Shown here: positions 29,924-38,418 of the stretch, in pieces
Layout: the number at the start of each line of letters is the position of its first letter
How positions within the stretch are numbered: position 1 is the stretch's first letter
NCBI GenBank assembly: GCA_963756525.1
Contig: CAVWNR010000008.1
Location: forward strand, 57,299 to 121,298
DNA from: CAVWNR01 sp963756525
GTDB taxonomy: Bacteria > Actinomycetota > Actinomycetes > Mycobacteriales > Jatrophihabitantaceae
Reading direction: 5' to 3'
Length of the DNA: 64,000 nucleotides
Notes under the pieces: model-generated
Seen by the model: only the letters and a program-made list of their open reading frames with translations
The model's database searches: none
What the model was told of the DNA's origin: nothing
Translations under genes and position numbers: made by a program

Positions 29924-31525
29924 TCAGAACGCGCGGCGCAGGCGCAGCCGCCACGGGCGCCCGTCCGGGTCGTAGACGACTCGATACAGCGGCGTCGCCC
30001 ACAGGATCGTGCGGCGCGGCAGCGGGTCTAGCCGATACGGGCGTATGCGTCCAGGGGGCCGTATCGACTCGACCCGCCCCGCGTCGTGCCAGGCCTGCAG
30101 CCGCGCCGCCGACTCGGCGAACGCGGCGAATGCCGAGTCCGGGTCGAGCAGATCGGCGTCGTCGCCGACGGCGCGGTCGAGGTGCTCGCGGGCGAGTTCG
30201 AGCCGTAGCTCGCGGGCGAATCGGCGCGCACCGTGGCCGAAACGGTCCAGCGCCGCTGGCTCACGGTCGTCGAGCCGCTCATCGAGCACGGCACAGCTGA
30301 GTTCGGAGTCGTGCGACCAGGACCGGCGATTGAGATTGTCCGAGCCGACGGTCGCCCACACGTCGTCGACAATGCAGATCTTGGCGTGGACGTAGACGGG
30401 CGTTCCCGCGTGGTTCTCCAGGCCGTACGCGGCGAAGCGATCTCCGCCCGCGGAATGGAGCACCTCGAGCGCCCGCTGCCGGCCGATCAGGTTCGGCGGC
30501 ATCGAGATCTTGCCGTCCTGGTCGGGATAATGCGGGATGACGGCGATCAGCCGCAGCCGCGGGTTTGCTGCGAGCGCACGGGCGAAGGACCCGACCACCT
30601 CCGGATTCCAGAAGTACTGATCCTCGAGATAGATCAGCCGGTCAGCCAGACCGACCGCCTTCTCGTACGCGCGAGCGACGCTGCGCTCGCCGCCGCGCGC
30701 AAAGGGATAGCCGATGAGCCGCTTCGGGTAGGTGCGCAGCACCTGCACGGTCTGCCGGCCGCGAGGCGCCGGATCGTCGGGCTGAGCGGGGAGCGGATCC
30801 GGCTGGTCGTCGTCGCGGCGCAGCAGGTCGGCGAGCCGGTCGAACGGGTTGCGGGTCACCGCGGCCGGGTCGTCCCACCGCTCCCGGAAGGTCGCCTCCA
30901 AGTCGCCGACGGCAGGCCCGCGCACCGCGAGTTGCGCGTCGTGCCACGGCGGGCGCGGTCCGTACACGGCGGCCATCGGCTGACGCTGCGGATCGCCGAG
31001 ATGCTCGGCGTCGTCGCGCCGGCTGTGGCAGAGGTCGATTCCGCCGGCGAAGGCGACGTCGAGCTCCGGACGTCCGGGGTGGCGCAGCACGACCAGCTTC
31101 TGGTGGTGCGATCCGCCCGGGCGTACCCGCATGTCGCGGACGCACTCGCCGCCCGCCGCCTGGACCTCTTCGCCGAGGTGACGGTTCTCCTGCTCGCTGA
31201 ACGCGAATCGGTCCAGGTGCGAGCGCCAGATCAGGCCCTTGACGATCACTCCGCGGCGGGCCGCGTCGCCGAACACGCGCGCGAGTTCGGTGCCGGGACC
31301 GGTGAGCAGCTCGTCCGGGTCGCCGCGCCAGTCGGTGAACATGAGGATGTCACCGGCGCGCATCTGTCGCAGGCACCTCAAAAGCTCGCCGAAGTAGTGC
31401 GTGCCGTGCACGAGCGCGCGTATGTCGTTGCCGGTCGTCCACGGCTGCCCGCAGTGCCGGCGGTCGATGCCGGTGTCGGGATTCCCCCGCTCGTCCGCGG
31501 TGAGCAGCCAGCGCGTCACGTCCAC
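29924..31525 (-). CDS. Phospholipase D family protein
   Basis: 533 aa. Two HKD-type motifs: HHQKLVVL with DVAFAGGIDLC (about residues 142-170) and HAKICIVDDVWATVGSDNLNRRS (about 375-400). N-terminal landmark HGTHYFGELLRCLRQMRAGDILMFTDWRGDPDELL, and LIYLEDQYFWNPEVV before the second motif. No signal peptide, so it is probably cytoplasmic or peripheral. It would cleave phosphodiester bonds of phospholipids or act as a cardiolipin-synthase-like transferase. Divergent from the coiled-coil gene at 31578 with only 52 bases between. Confidence 0.9.
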   Translation of the reverse strand: MDVTRWLLTADERGNPDTGIDRRHCGQPWTTGNDIRALVHGTHYFGELLRCLRQMRAGDILMFTDWRGDPDELLTGPGTELARVFGDAARRGVIVKGLIWRSHLDRFAFSEQENRHLGEEVQAAGGECVRDMRVRPGGSHHQKLVVLRHPGRPELDVAFAGGIDLCHSRRDDAEHLGDPQRQPMAAVYGPRPPWHDAQLAVRGPAVGDLEATFRERWDDPAAVTRNPFDRLADLLRRDDDQPDPLPAQPDDPAPRGRQTVQVLRTYPKRLIGYPFARGGERSVARAYEKAVGLADRLIYLEDQYFWNPEVVGSFARALAANPRLRLIAVIPHYPDQDGKISMPPNLIGRQRALEVLHSAGGDRFAAYGLENHAGTPVYVHAKICIVDDVWATVGSDNLNRRSWSHDSELSCAVLDERLDDREPAALDRFGHGARRFARELRLELAREHLDRAVGDDADLLDPDSAFAAFAESAARLQAWHDAGRVESIRPPGRIRPYRLDPLPRRTILWATPLYRVVYDPDGRPWRLRLRRAF

Positions 31526-31577
31526 GGGATGACCCTATGACGGGCCCTTGGTTTTCGCGGGCGGCCAGGATAGCTGC

Positions 31578-32447
31578 ATGGACGTCGAGCAGGTCGCGGA
31601 CGAACTGTATGACCTCACTCCGGAGCAGTTCACCACGCGGCGCAACGCCCGCGTCGACGAGGCACGTCGCGGTGGCGAGCGCGACGTGGCCGAGCAGGTC
31701 CGCCGGCTGCCGCGTCCGACGATGAGCGCGTGGCTGGGCAACCTGCTCGCCCGCCGCTCCGCAGACGAGCTCGGTGAGCTGCTCGGCCTCGGTGCGCGGC
31801 TGCGCGAGGCGCAGCAGGCACTTGCCGGTGACGAGCTGCGGCGGCTGGGCAGCAACCGGCATCGTCTCATCGCCGCGCTGGCGCAGCGGGCTCGCGAGCT
31901 GGCTGGCGAGAGCGGGCATGCCGTCGCCGAGCCCGCGGTCCGGGAACTGGAGGCGACGCTGGAGGCTGCCGTGGCCGACCCTGGTGCCGCCGCAGCGCTG
32001 CGGTCCGGACGGCTGGTCAAGCCGTTGCAGGCCGGCGGCTTCGGGCCCGTGGACGTCTCCGCGTCGGTTGCGCTGCCCGACTCGTTGCCGCCCGAGCCGG
32101 CGGTGCCGGCTGAGCCGACCCGGCCCCTGCGGGCGGTGCCCGATCGGCAGCAAAAGCGCGAGGCTGCCGCTGCTCGACGAGAACTCGACGCCGCCCGCAC
32201 CGCCGCCGAAGTTGCCTCCCGGGAGCACGACGCGGCGCAGCATCGTTTGCCGGAGCAACGCTCCCAGGCCGACGCTGCGGCGGCCCGGGTGACCGAGCTC
32301 GAACAGCAGCTCTTTCGCGCGCGCCGCGACAAGGCGGACGCCGAGAAGGCTCTGCGCGCCGCCGAGCGCGCCGCAGCCGACGCCGAACGGACACAGCGAG
32401 AAGCGCAGCGCCGACTGCACCGAGCCGAGGGCGTAGTCCCCGACTAG
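31578..32447 (+). CDS. Hypothetical Ala/Arg-rich coiled-coil protein
   Basis: 289 aa from ATG 31578 (MDVEQVADELYDLTPEQFTTRRNARVDEAR). The first 130 residues are helical and include RLPRPTMSAWLGNLLARRSADELGELLGLGARLREAQQAL, a pattern I have seen in actinobacterial proteins of unknown function. A Pro-rich linker (PPEPAVPAEPTRPLR) leads to a long heptad-like coiled coil (REAAAARRELDAARTAAEVA onward) to the end. Role unknown; possibly a structural or DNA-associated protein. Its promoter region is shared with the divergent phospholipase gene. Confidence 0.65.
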   Translation: MDVEQVADELYDLTPEQFTTRRNARVDEARRGGERDVAEQVRRLPRPTMSAWLGNLLARRSADELGELLGLGARLREAQQALAGDELRRLGSNRHRLIAALAQRARELAGESGHAVAEPAVRELEATLEAAVADPGAAAALRSGRLVKPLQAGGFGPVDVSASVALPDSLPPEPAVPAEPTRPLRAVPDRQQKREAAAARRELDAARTAAEVASREHDAAQHRLPEQRSQADAAAARVTELEQQLFRARRDKADAEKALRAAERAAADAERTQREAQRRLHRAEGVVPD

Positions 32448-32562
32448 GGGCCGTCTCACGGGGCCGGGTGTCGCTACCTCGCCTTCGCCCCGCTCGGAAT
32501 TCGCTTTAGCAGCAGGCGAATACTCGTCGACGGACTGGTCAAGCAGTGATAGACTCGCACAT

Positions 32563-33942
32563 GTGTTCGATGAGGATGAGCGGGAGCCGCCACCGCTGAG
32601 CGAGGCGGAGATCCGCGATGCGCCGGATTCCGCGGCAGCGTATCTGGCCGCCCTTCACCCGGGCGGCGAGGCCGTCTCCGGTCTGGCCCGGCTCGATATC
32701 TCGGTGCTTTCCCGCGGCGGACGCGTCGACGCGCTGGTGGCCATCGAGAAGCAGCTGGCCTGGCTGGCCGGGGTGCAGCAGCGGGTCCTGGCGGGGATGC
32801 TCGCCGATCCCCTCGCCGATCCCCTCGCCGATGATCCGCATGATCCGCATGATGCGCTGGGTGCGCTGGAGCGGAGCTGGCTGCGCGAGGAGGTGGCCTG
32901 CGCGCTGCGGCTGCCGCCGGGTTCCGCGCAGGCCCGGCTGGTCACCGCGCATGATCTGGTGGGTCGGCTGCCGGCGACGCTGCGGCGGCTCGAGGCCGGG
33001 CAGATCAGCGCCCGGCACGCCGAGGCGTTGGCCGACGCGGTGCGCGGGCTCGACGACGACGCCGCGGGCCAGGTCGAGACCCGAGCGCTGGACAAGGCGC
33101 CCGGGCAGACCCTGCCGGCGTTTCGCCGCTCGGTCGCCCGCGCGGTCGCCGCGGCGGACGCGCGCGGTGCCGAGCAGCGCCGGACGGACGGCATGGCCCG
33201 GCGGCGGGTGAGCCTGCGCCCGGTCGGCGACGGGATGGCCGAGCTGTGGGCGCTGCTGCCCGCCGAAGGCGCCGCCACGATCATGGCCGCGGTGACCGCG
33301 CTGGCCGCCGAGACCGCCCGCGGTGACGAGCGCACCACGGAGCAGCGCCGCGCCGACGCGCTGGTCGACCTGGGCGTCGCGGCGCTGCACGACCCGCTGC
33401 TGCCCAAAGCGCAGGGGCTGCGCCCGTGCATCCAGGTGACCGTGGCGTTGTCCACCCTGCTCGGCTGTGATGAGCAGCCCGGCGAGCTGGCCGGGTACGG
33501 CCCGATCCCCGCCGCCGTGGCGCGGCGGATCGCGGCCGACCCGACCGGCAGCTGGCGGCGGCTGGTCACCGACCCGCTGTCCGGTGCGCTGCTCGACTAC
33601 GGCCGCAGCGTCTACCGTCCGCCGGCGGATCTGGCCGACTTCGTCCTCGCCCGCGATCAGATGTGTACGTTCCCCGGCTGCGCCCTCCCGGCGCACCGCT
33701 GCGACCTGGACCATGAGACCGCCTACGACGACGGCGGGCGCACCGCCGAACCGAACCTCGCCGCACTGTGCCGAAGACACCACCGGGCCAAACACGAAGC
33801 CGGCTGGTCGGTGCACCGCGACCCGCACACCCGCGCCTCGAACTGGACCAGCCCCACCGGCCACCGCTACCGATCCGAGCCGCCACCGCTCCCGACCGAC
33901 CAGACAACGACAGCCGCAGAAACCGACCCACCGCCCTTCTGA
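32563..33942 (+). CDS. DUF222 / HNH endonuclease domain protein
   Basis: 459 aa from GTG 32563. The N-terminal DUF222 domain (VAIEKQLAWLAGVQQRVLAGML, SWLREEVACALRLPPGSAQARL, LEAGQISARHAEALADAV) is followed by a C-terminal HNH nuclease: FVLARDQMCTFPGCALPAHRCDLDHETAYDDGG then NLAALCRRHHRAKHEAGW. Members are abundant, multi-copy genes in actinobacteria (the 13E12-like family) and behave like mobile or repeat genes. It contains short in-frame DNA repeats at 32805-32850 that encode ADPLADPLADDPHDPHD. Confidence 0.9.
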   Translation: MFDEDEREPPPLSEAEIRDAPDSAAAYLAALHPGGEAVSGLARLDISVLSRGGRVDALVAIEKQLAWLAGVQQRVLAGMLADPLADPLADDPHDPHDALGALERSWLREEVACALRLPPGSAQARLVTAHDLVGRLPATLRRLEAGQISARHAEALADAVRGLDDDAAGQVETRALDKAPGQTLPAFRRSVARAVAAADARGAEQRRTDGMARRRVSLRPVGDGMAELWALLPAEGAATIMAAVTALAAETARGDERTTEQRRADALVDLGVAALHDPLLPKAQGLRPCIQVTVALSTLLGCDEQPGELAGYGPIPAAVARRIAADPTGSWRRLVTDPLSGALLDYGRSVYRPPADLADFVLARDQMCTFPGCALPAHRCDLDHETAYDDGGRTAEPNLAALCRRHHRAKHEAGWSVHRDPHTRASNWTSPTGHRYRSEPPPLPTDQTTTAAETDPPPF

Positions 33943-34019
33943 CCGGAAAATAGACCGCCGGACGGCTGCGTTAGGTAACTCCGGCGGCTGTGCCCCGGAG
34001 TTGTTGCTGATTCGACCGG

Positions 34020-34214
34020 TTATGCGGCGGCGAGCGAAACTTCGAAGCCGAGTGCTTCCAGTTGCCGGACGTGGTTGCGGATGCGGCGCCCCTTGTCGAT
34101 GCGGTTGCTGAAGTAGTCCTCGCCGAGGTCGTTGTAGCGGGTGCCAGGGTTGTCGAGCAGATTCCAGATGATCATGAGCGTGGACCTGACGGTGGAGCCC
34201 ATGCCGTGACCGGC
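34020..34214 (-). pseudogene. C-terminal remnant of an IS110-type transposase
   Basis: The last ~60 codons of a minus-strand frame read STVRSTLMIIWNLLDNPG, YNDLGEDYFSNR, then RNHVRQLEALGFEVSLAAA and TAA at 34020-34022. The layout (helix, DLGxDYF, R-rich, QLEALGxxVxL, AA-end) is that of the C-terminal tail of IS110/IS116-like transposases, recognised from memory. Nothing upstream in this frame is transposase-like, because the SDR gene begins there. It is a relic only. Confidence 0.55.
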
Positions 34215-34268
34215 GACCCTGCTCTGCCAGACTTCGCCAGACTGATCCGATCGGATGGGAGCGTTTCT

Positions 34269-35030
34269 GTGAAGCTGACCGACAGCGTCGCCGTCGTCTC
34301 GGGCGGTGCCTCGGGGTTGGGGCTGGCGACCGCGCGGCGGTTGCACGGCGAAGGTGCCGCGGTGGTGCTGCTCGACCTGCCGAGCTCGGCGGGCAAGGCC
34401 GTCGCCGAAGAGCTCGGCGAGCGCGCCGTCTTCAGCCCCGGCGACGTCACCTCCAAGCAGGATGTCGCCGCCGCCGTCGAACGGGCCGCCGCACTGGGCA
34501 CCCTGCGCGTCGCGGTGAGCTGCGCCGGCATCGGCAATGCCGCGAAGACGGTCGGTAAGCAGGGCCCGTTCCCGCTGGACGACTTCAAGAAGGTCGTCGA
34601 GGTCAATTTGATCGGCACGTTCAACGTGATCCGGCTCGCCGCCGAGCGGATCGCGCAGGCCTCGGAGGTGGACGGCGAACGCGGGGTCATCGTCAACACC
34701 GCGTCGGTCGCCGCGTTCGACGGACAAATCGGCCAGGCCGCCTACTCGGCGTCGAAGGGCGGGATTGTCGGCATGACGCTGCCGATCGCCCGCGACCTCG
34801 CCAGCCTCAAGATCCGGGTCATGACGATCGCGCCCGGGCTGTTCGACACGCCCCTGCTCGGCGGGCTCTCCGACGAGATCCGGGCCTCGCTCGGCGCGCA
34901 GGTGCCGCACCCGTCGCGGCTCGGCTCGCCGGACGAGTACGCCGCCCTCGCGAGCCACATCATCGCCAACCCGATGCTGAACGGCGAGACGATCCGGCTC
35001 GACGGGGCGATCCGGATGGCGCCCCGCTAG
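34269..35030 (+). CDS. Short-chain dehydrogenase (3-hydroxyacyl-CoA dehydrogenase type II-like)
   Basis: 253 aa from GTG 34269 with GGGAG 7 bases upstream. Rossmann motif VAVVSGGASGLGLATARRL, NNAG-equivalent VSCAGIGNA, catalytic block NTASVAAFDGQIGQAAYSASKGGIVGMTLPIARDLA (Ser, Tyr, Lys), and IAPGLFDTPLL. The sequence is close to the HSD17B10/HADH-II group that oxidises 3-hydroxyacyl-CoA, which fits the convergent thiolase and CoA-transferase next door. Stop codon lies in a palindrome shared with the thiolase stop. Confidence 0.9.
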   Translation: MKLTDSVAVVSGGASGLGLATARRLHGEGAAVVLLDLPSSAGKAVAEELGERAVFSPGDVTSKQDVAAAVERAAALGTLRVAVSCAGIGNAAKTVGKQGPFPLDDFKKVVEVNLIGTFNVIRLAAERIAQASEVDGERGVIVNTASVAAFDGQIGQAAYSASKGGIVGMTLPIARDLASLKIRVMTIAPGLFDTPLLGGLSDEIRASLGAQVPHPSRLGSPDEYAALASHIIANPMLNGETIRLDGAIRMAPR

Positions 35031-35044
35031 CGAAGCGCTCGCTA
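35028..35044. terminator. Short palindrome containing both convergent stop codons
   Basis: TAGCGA-AGCGC-TCGCTA. The first TAG is the SDR stop; the final CTA is the thiolase stop on the other strand. A 6-bp stem is weak as a terminator on its own, but the convergent ends meet inside it. Confidence 0.35.
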
Positions 35045-36187
35045 CAGCAGCTCGAGGATGGTCGCGTTGGCCTGACCGCCACCCTCGCACATCGTCTGCA
35101 GTCCATAGCGGATGCCGTTGTCGCGCATGTGGTGGACCAGCGACGCCATGAGCCGGGTGCCGCTCGCGCCCAGCGGGTGGCCCAGCGCGATCGCCCCGCC
35201 CTTGGGGTTCAGCCGCGACGGGTCGGCGCCGGTCTCGGCCAGCCACGCCAGTGGCACGGACGCGAACGCCTCGTTCACCTCGAACACGCCGATGTCAGAG
35301 ATGGCGAGACCGCTGCGCTGCAACGCTTTCGCCGTGGCCGGGATGGGGCCGGTGAGCATGATGATCGGGTCGTCGCCGACCACCACGGCGGTGTGCACCC
35401 GGGCCATCGGCCGCAGGCCGAGTTCGGCGGCGCGCTCGCTGGTCGTGATCAGCACGGCGGACGCGCCGTCGCTGATCTGCGAGCTGTTCCCCGCCGTGAT
35501 CACGCCGTCCGGCCGGAACGCCGGCTTGAGGTTGGCCATGGCCTCCCGGGTTCCGCCGCGCCGCACGCCCTCGTCGGCGTCGACCTTCACGCCGTCCGGG
35601 TTCGTGATCGGCGCGATCTCGGCGGCGAAACGCCCTTCGTCCTGTGCCGCGGCAGCCTTGGCATGCGAGGCCAGGCTGAACTCGTCGAGCTGCTCGCGGC
35701 GCAACCCCCAACGCTGCGCGATCATCTCGGCCCCGACGCCCTGATTCGGCCCGGTGTCGCCGTACCGGCCGCGGAACCCCTCGCCGTAGGGCCACTGGCC
35801 CATCGTGGATGTGCCCATCGGCACCCGGCTCATCGACTCCACCCCGCCCGCGACCGCGACGTCGGCGTGGCCGGCGATCACGCTCGCCGCCGCGAAGCTC
35901 ACCGCTTGCTGCGACGACCCGCACTGCCGGTCGACCGTCACTCCCGGCACGCTTTCCGGCCAGCCCGCGCCGAGGACGGCGGTGCGGCCGACGTCGAGGG
36001 ACTGCTCGCCGACCTGGCCGACGCAGCCCCACACCACGTCGTCGACGAGGGCGGGGTCCAGCCCGGTGCGCTGCGCGAGCGCCTGGAGCACATGGGCAGA
36101 CAGGTCGGCAGGCTGGATGCCGGAGAGCGCCCCGTTCCGCTTTCCCACCGGAGTGCGAATCGCCTCCACGATGACCGCGTCACGCAT
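35042..36187 (-). CDS. Acetyl-CoA C-acyltransferase (thiolase)
   Basis: 381 aa from ATG 36187, with GGAGAGGGG about 6 bases upstream. N-terminus MRDAVIVEAIRTPVGKRNGAL, nucleophile Cys in VDRQCGSSQQAV (about residue 90), VAGGVESMSRVP, EVNEAFASVPLAW, GGAIALGHPLGASGTR with catalytic His, and the second Cys in MCEGGGQANATI. Degradative-type (FadA-like) enzyme cleaving 3-ketoacyl-CoA. In a minus-strand unit with a family III CoA-transferase and FolP2; the 29-base spacing suggests co-transcription. Confidence 0.93.
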   Translation of the reverse strand: MRDAVIVEAIRTPVGKRNGALSGIQPADLSAHVLQALAQRTGLDPALVDDVVWGCVGQVGEQSLDVGRTAVLGAGWPESVPGVTVDRQCGSSQQAVSFAAASVIAGHADVAVAGGVESMSRVPMGTSTMGQWPYGEGFRGRYGDTGPNQGVGAEMIAQRWGLRREQLDEFSLASHAKAAAAQDEGRFAAEIAPITNPDGVKVDADEGVRRGGTREAMANLKPAFRPDGVITAGNSSQISDGASAVLITTSERAAELGLRPMARVHTAVVVGDDPIIMLTGPIPATAKALQRSGLAISDIGVFEVNEAFASVPLAWLAETGADPSRLNPKGGAIALGHPLGASGTRLMASLVHHMRDNGIRYGLQTMCEGGGQANATILELL

Positions 36188-36216
36188 GTCTCGCCCCTCT
36201 CCTGTCGGCCGGTCGT

Positions 36217-37380
36217 TCACGACCCATCCTGGCAGCCGTCGCCCGGACGCTGCACGGCCGCACCGGTCGCGAGCAGCTCGTCGACGTTGGCCACGCCCCA
36301 GTCGCGCAGCACGGCCGCGGTGTCCGCGCCGGCGGCGCGCGGCGGGTCCGGCAGACGCGAGGCCGTGCGGGAGAACCGCGGCGCCGGCGCCGGTTGCGGC
36401 ACGCCGTCGCGCTCGGTCAGCGTGTCTCGGGCGACCAGATGCGGGTGCTGGCGCGCCTCGGTGAAGGAGAGCACCGGCGCCACGCAGGCCTCGCTGCCGT
36501 CGAAGACCGCCGCCCATTCGTCGCGGGTGCGCTCGCGGAACCGCGCGGCTAGGCGGGCACGCAGCTGCGGCCAGCGCCCTCGGTCGTGCTGTGCGGGCAG
36601 GTCGTCCAGTTCCAGCAGGCGCACCAGCTCGGCATAGAACTGCGGCTCCAGCGCGCCGACGGCCATCCACCCGCCGTCGGCCGTCTCGTACACGTCGTAG
36701 AACGGCGCACCGGTGTCGAGGAGGTTCACGCCGCGCTCGTCCGCCCACGTCCCGCTCGCGATCATGCCATGAATGAAGCTGGTCAAGGACGCGGTGCCGT
36801 CGACGATCGCGGCGTCGACGACCTGCCCTTCACCGGAACGCTCGCGTTCCCACAGGGCAGCCAGGATGCCGACCAGCAGGAACATCGTGCCGCCGCCGAA
36901 ATCGCCGAGCAGGTTCATCGGCGGTTGCGGCGGGCCGCCGGCCCGGCCCGACCCGTGCAACGCGCCGGTGATCGCGATGTAGGCGATGTCGTGGCCGGCC
37001 GTCGTCGCCCACGGGCCGTGCTGCCCCCAGCCGGTCATCCGGCCGTAGACCAGGCGCGGGTTGCGCGTCAGACACTCGTCCGCACCGATGCCGAGCCGCT
37101 CGGCGACGCCCGGACGGAACGGCTCGATCAGCACGTCGGCGCGCGCGGCCAGGTCGAGTAGCGCCGCGACACCGCCGGGCAGCTTCAGGTCGAGGATGAT
37201 CTGGCGCCGTCCGCGCATGGTCACCGGCGCGCCCTTGTCACGCGCCTGGCCCGGCCGCTCGATGCGGACCACTTCGGCACCCAGGTCGGCGAGCAGCATG
37301 CCGCAGTACGGGCCGGGGCCGATTCCGGCGAGTTCCAGCACGCGCACCCCGGCCAGTGGACCGCCCTGATGCGCTGACAT
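36217..37380 (-). CDS. CaiB/BaiF family III CoA-transferase (alpha-methylacyl-CoA racemase-like)
   Basis: 387 aa from ATG 37380, one base after the folP2 stop. N-terminus GPLAGVRVLELAGIGPGPYCGMLLADLGAEVVRIERPG, catalytic-site region with LGIGADECLTRNPRLVYGRMTGWGQHGPWA and AGHDIAYIAITGALHGSG, then GEGQVVDAAIVDGTASL. The Asp of GHDIAYIA matches the catalytic Asp of family III. The resemblance is strongest to alpha-methylacyl-CoA racemase, which inverts branched acyl-CoA before beta-oxidation, consistent with the neighbouring thiolase and SDR. Confidence 0.92.
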   Translation of the reverse strand: MSAHQGGPLAGVRVLELAGIGPGPYCGMLLADLGAEVVRIERPGQARDKGAPVTMRGRRQIILDLKLPGGVAALLDLAARADVLIEPFRPGVAERLGIGADECLTRNPRLVYGRMTGWGQHGPWATTAGHDIAYIAITGALHGSGRAGGPPQPPMNLLGDFGGGTMFLLVGILAALWERERSGEGQVVDAAIVDGTASLTSFIHGMIASGTWADERGVNLLDTGAPFYDVYETADGGWMAVGALEPQFYAELVRLLELDDLPAQHDRGRWPQLRARLAARFRERTRDEWAAVFDGSEACVAPVLSFTEARQHPHLVARDTLTERDGVPQPAPAPRFSRTASRLPDPPRAAGADTAAVLRDWGVANVDELLATGAAVQRPGDGCQDGS

Positions 37381-37381
37381 G

Positions 37382-38242
37382 TCAGGCCACCCCGCGTACG
37401 GCTCGCACCGGCGCGCGTATGCCGCGGATGATCGCCACCATGTCGAGAACCTGGCGAGTCTCGGCGACGTTGTGCGCCCGGAAGGCCCGGGCGCCCAGCC
37501 ACGCGCACACCGACGTCGCGGCGAGCGTGCCGGCCAGCCGTTCGTCGACACCGCGGCCCAGCGCCTCGCCCACGAAGTCCTTGTTCGACAACGACACCAG
37601 CACCGGCCAGCAGGTTGCCACCAGCTCGTCCAGCCGACGGGTGAGCTCCAGCGAGTGCCAGGTGTTCTTGCCGAAGTCGTGCCCGGGATCGATCAGCACG
37701 CTCTCCGGCCGGACGCCGAGCGCGACCGCGCGTTCGGCCAGCCCGACGGTCCTGCTCAGCACGTCGCCCATCACGTCGTCGTACGCAACCCGCGAAGGGA
37801 TGGTCCGGGGCGCAGCGCCCCCCGCATGCGTGCAGATCAGGCCCGCGCCGAACCGGCCCGCCACCTCGGCCAGCTTCGGGTCCCAGCCGCCCCACGCGTC
37901 GTTGAGCAGGTCCGCGCCCGCCGCGCAGACCGCCTCGCCGACCTCGTGCCGCCAGGTGTCGACGCTGATGACGACATCGGGAAACTCGGCGCGGACCGCG
38001 GCCACCAAGCTCGCCGTTCGGCTGATCTCCTCGTCGACGTCCACGTCGGGGCCTGGGCCGGCCCTGACCCCGCCGATGTCGACGATGTCCGCTCCGTCAC
38101 GCAGCACGTCACGCACCCGAGTCAGCGCCGCATCGAAACCGAACGTGGCGCCGCGGTCGTAGAACGAGTCCGGCGTGCGGTTGACGATCGCCATGATCAG
38201 GTACGCGTCGTCGTCGAACTGCCTCGCGCCGAGCTTCAGCAC
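37382..38242 (-). CDS. folP2: Dihydropteroate synthase paralogue, FolP2 type
   Basis: 286 aa, GTG start. DHPS barrel: LIMAIVNRTPDSFYDRGATF, DIVDIGGVRAGPG, VISVDTWRHEVGEAVCAAGADLLND, VLIDPGHDFGKNT, SNKDFVGEAL, with the end PVRAVRGVA nearly that of mycobacterial FolP2. FolP2 proteins keep the DHPS fold but, in mycobacteria, do not make dihydropteroate. The usual DHPS GGxSTRPG is GGVRAGPG here. It is not next to folate genes, supporting the paralogue assignment. Confidence 0.85.
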   Translation of the reverse strand: MLKLGARQFDDDAYLIMAIVNRTPDSFYDRGATFGFDAALTRVRDVLRDGADIVDIGGVRAGPGPDVDVDEEISRTASLVAAVRAEFPDVVISVDTWRHEVGEAVCAAGADLLNDAWGGWDPKLAEVAGRFGAGLICTHAGGAAPRTIPSRVAYDDVMGDVLSRTVGLAERAVALGVRPESVLIDPGHDFGKNTWHSLELTRRLDELVATCWPVLVSLSNKDFVGEALGRGVDERLAGTLAATSVCAWLGARAFRAHNVAETRQVLDMVAIIRGIRAPVRAVRGVA

Positions 38243-38418
38243 CGGCCCGGCCTGCCGCCGTGCGTCCGGGTCGTCCCGTCGGCCGTCACACCGAGATCAT
38301 GCACCGACCGGTGCCCCGCGCCTGGACCCGGGCCACCGCGAGTAATTCGCGTTCGGCGTCCGTCGCCGGACGACTATCGTGGCGGCGTGCCGCAAGCCGC
38401 CGTCCCATCAGGGTCCGC

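Noticed and set aside
34214..35246. Minus-strand frame upstream of the transposase tail, as a longer transposase
   Set aside because: That part is antisense to the SDR gene and has no transposase features; only the last ~60 codons are convincing.
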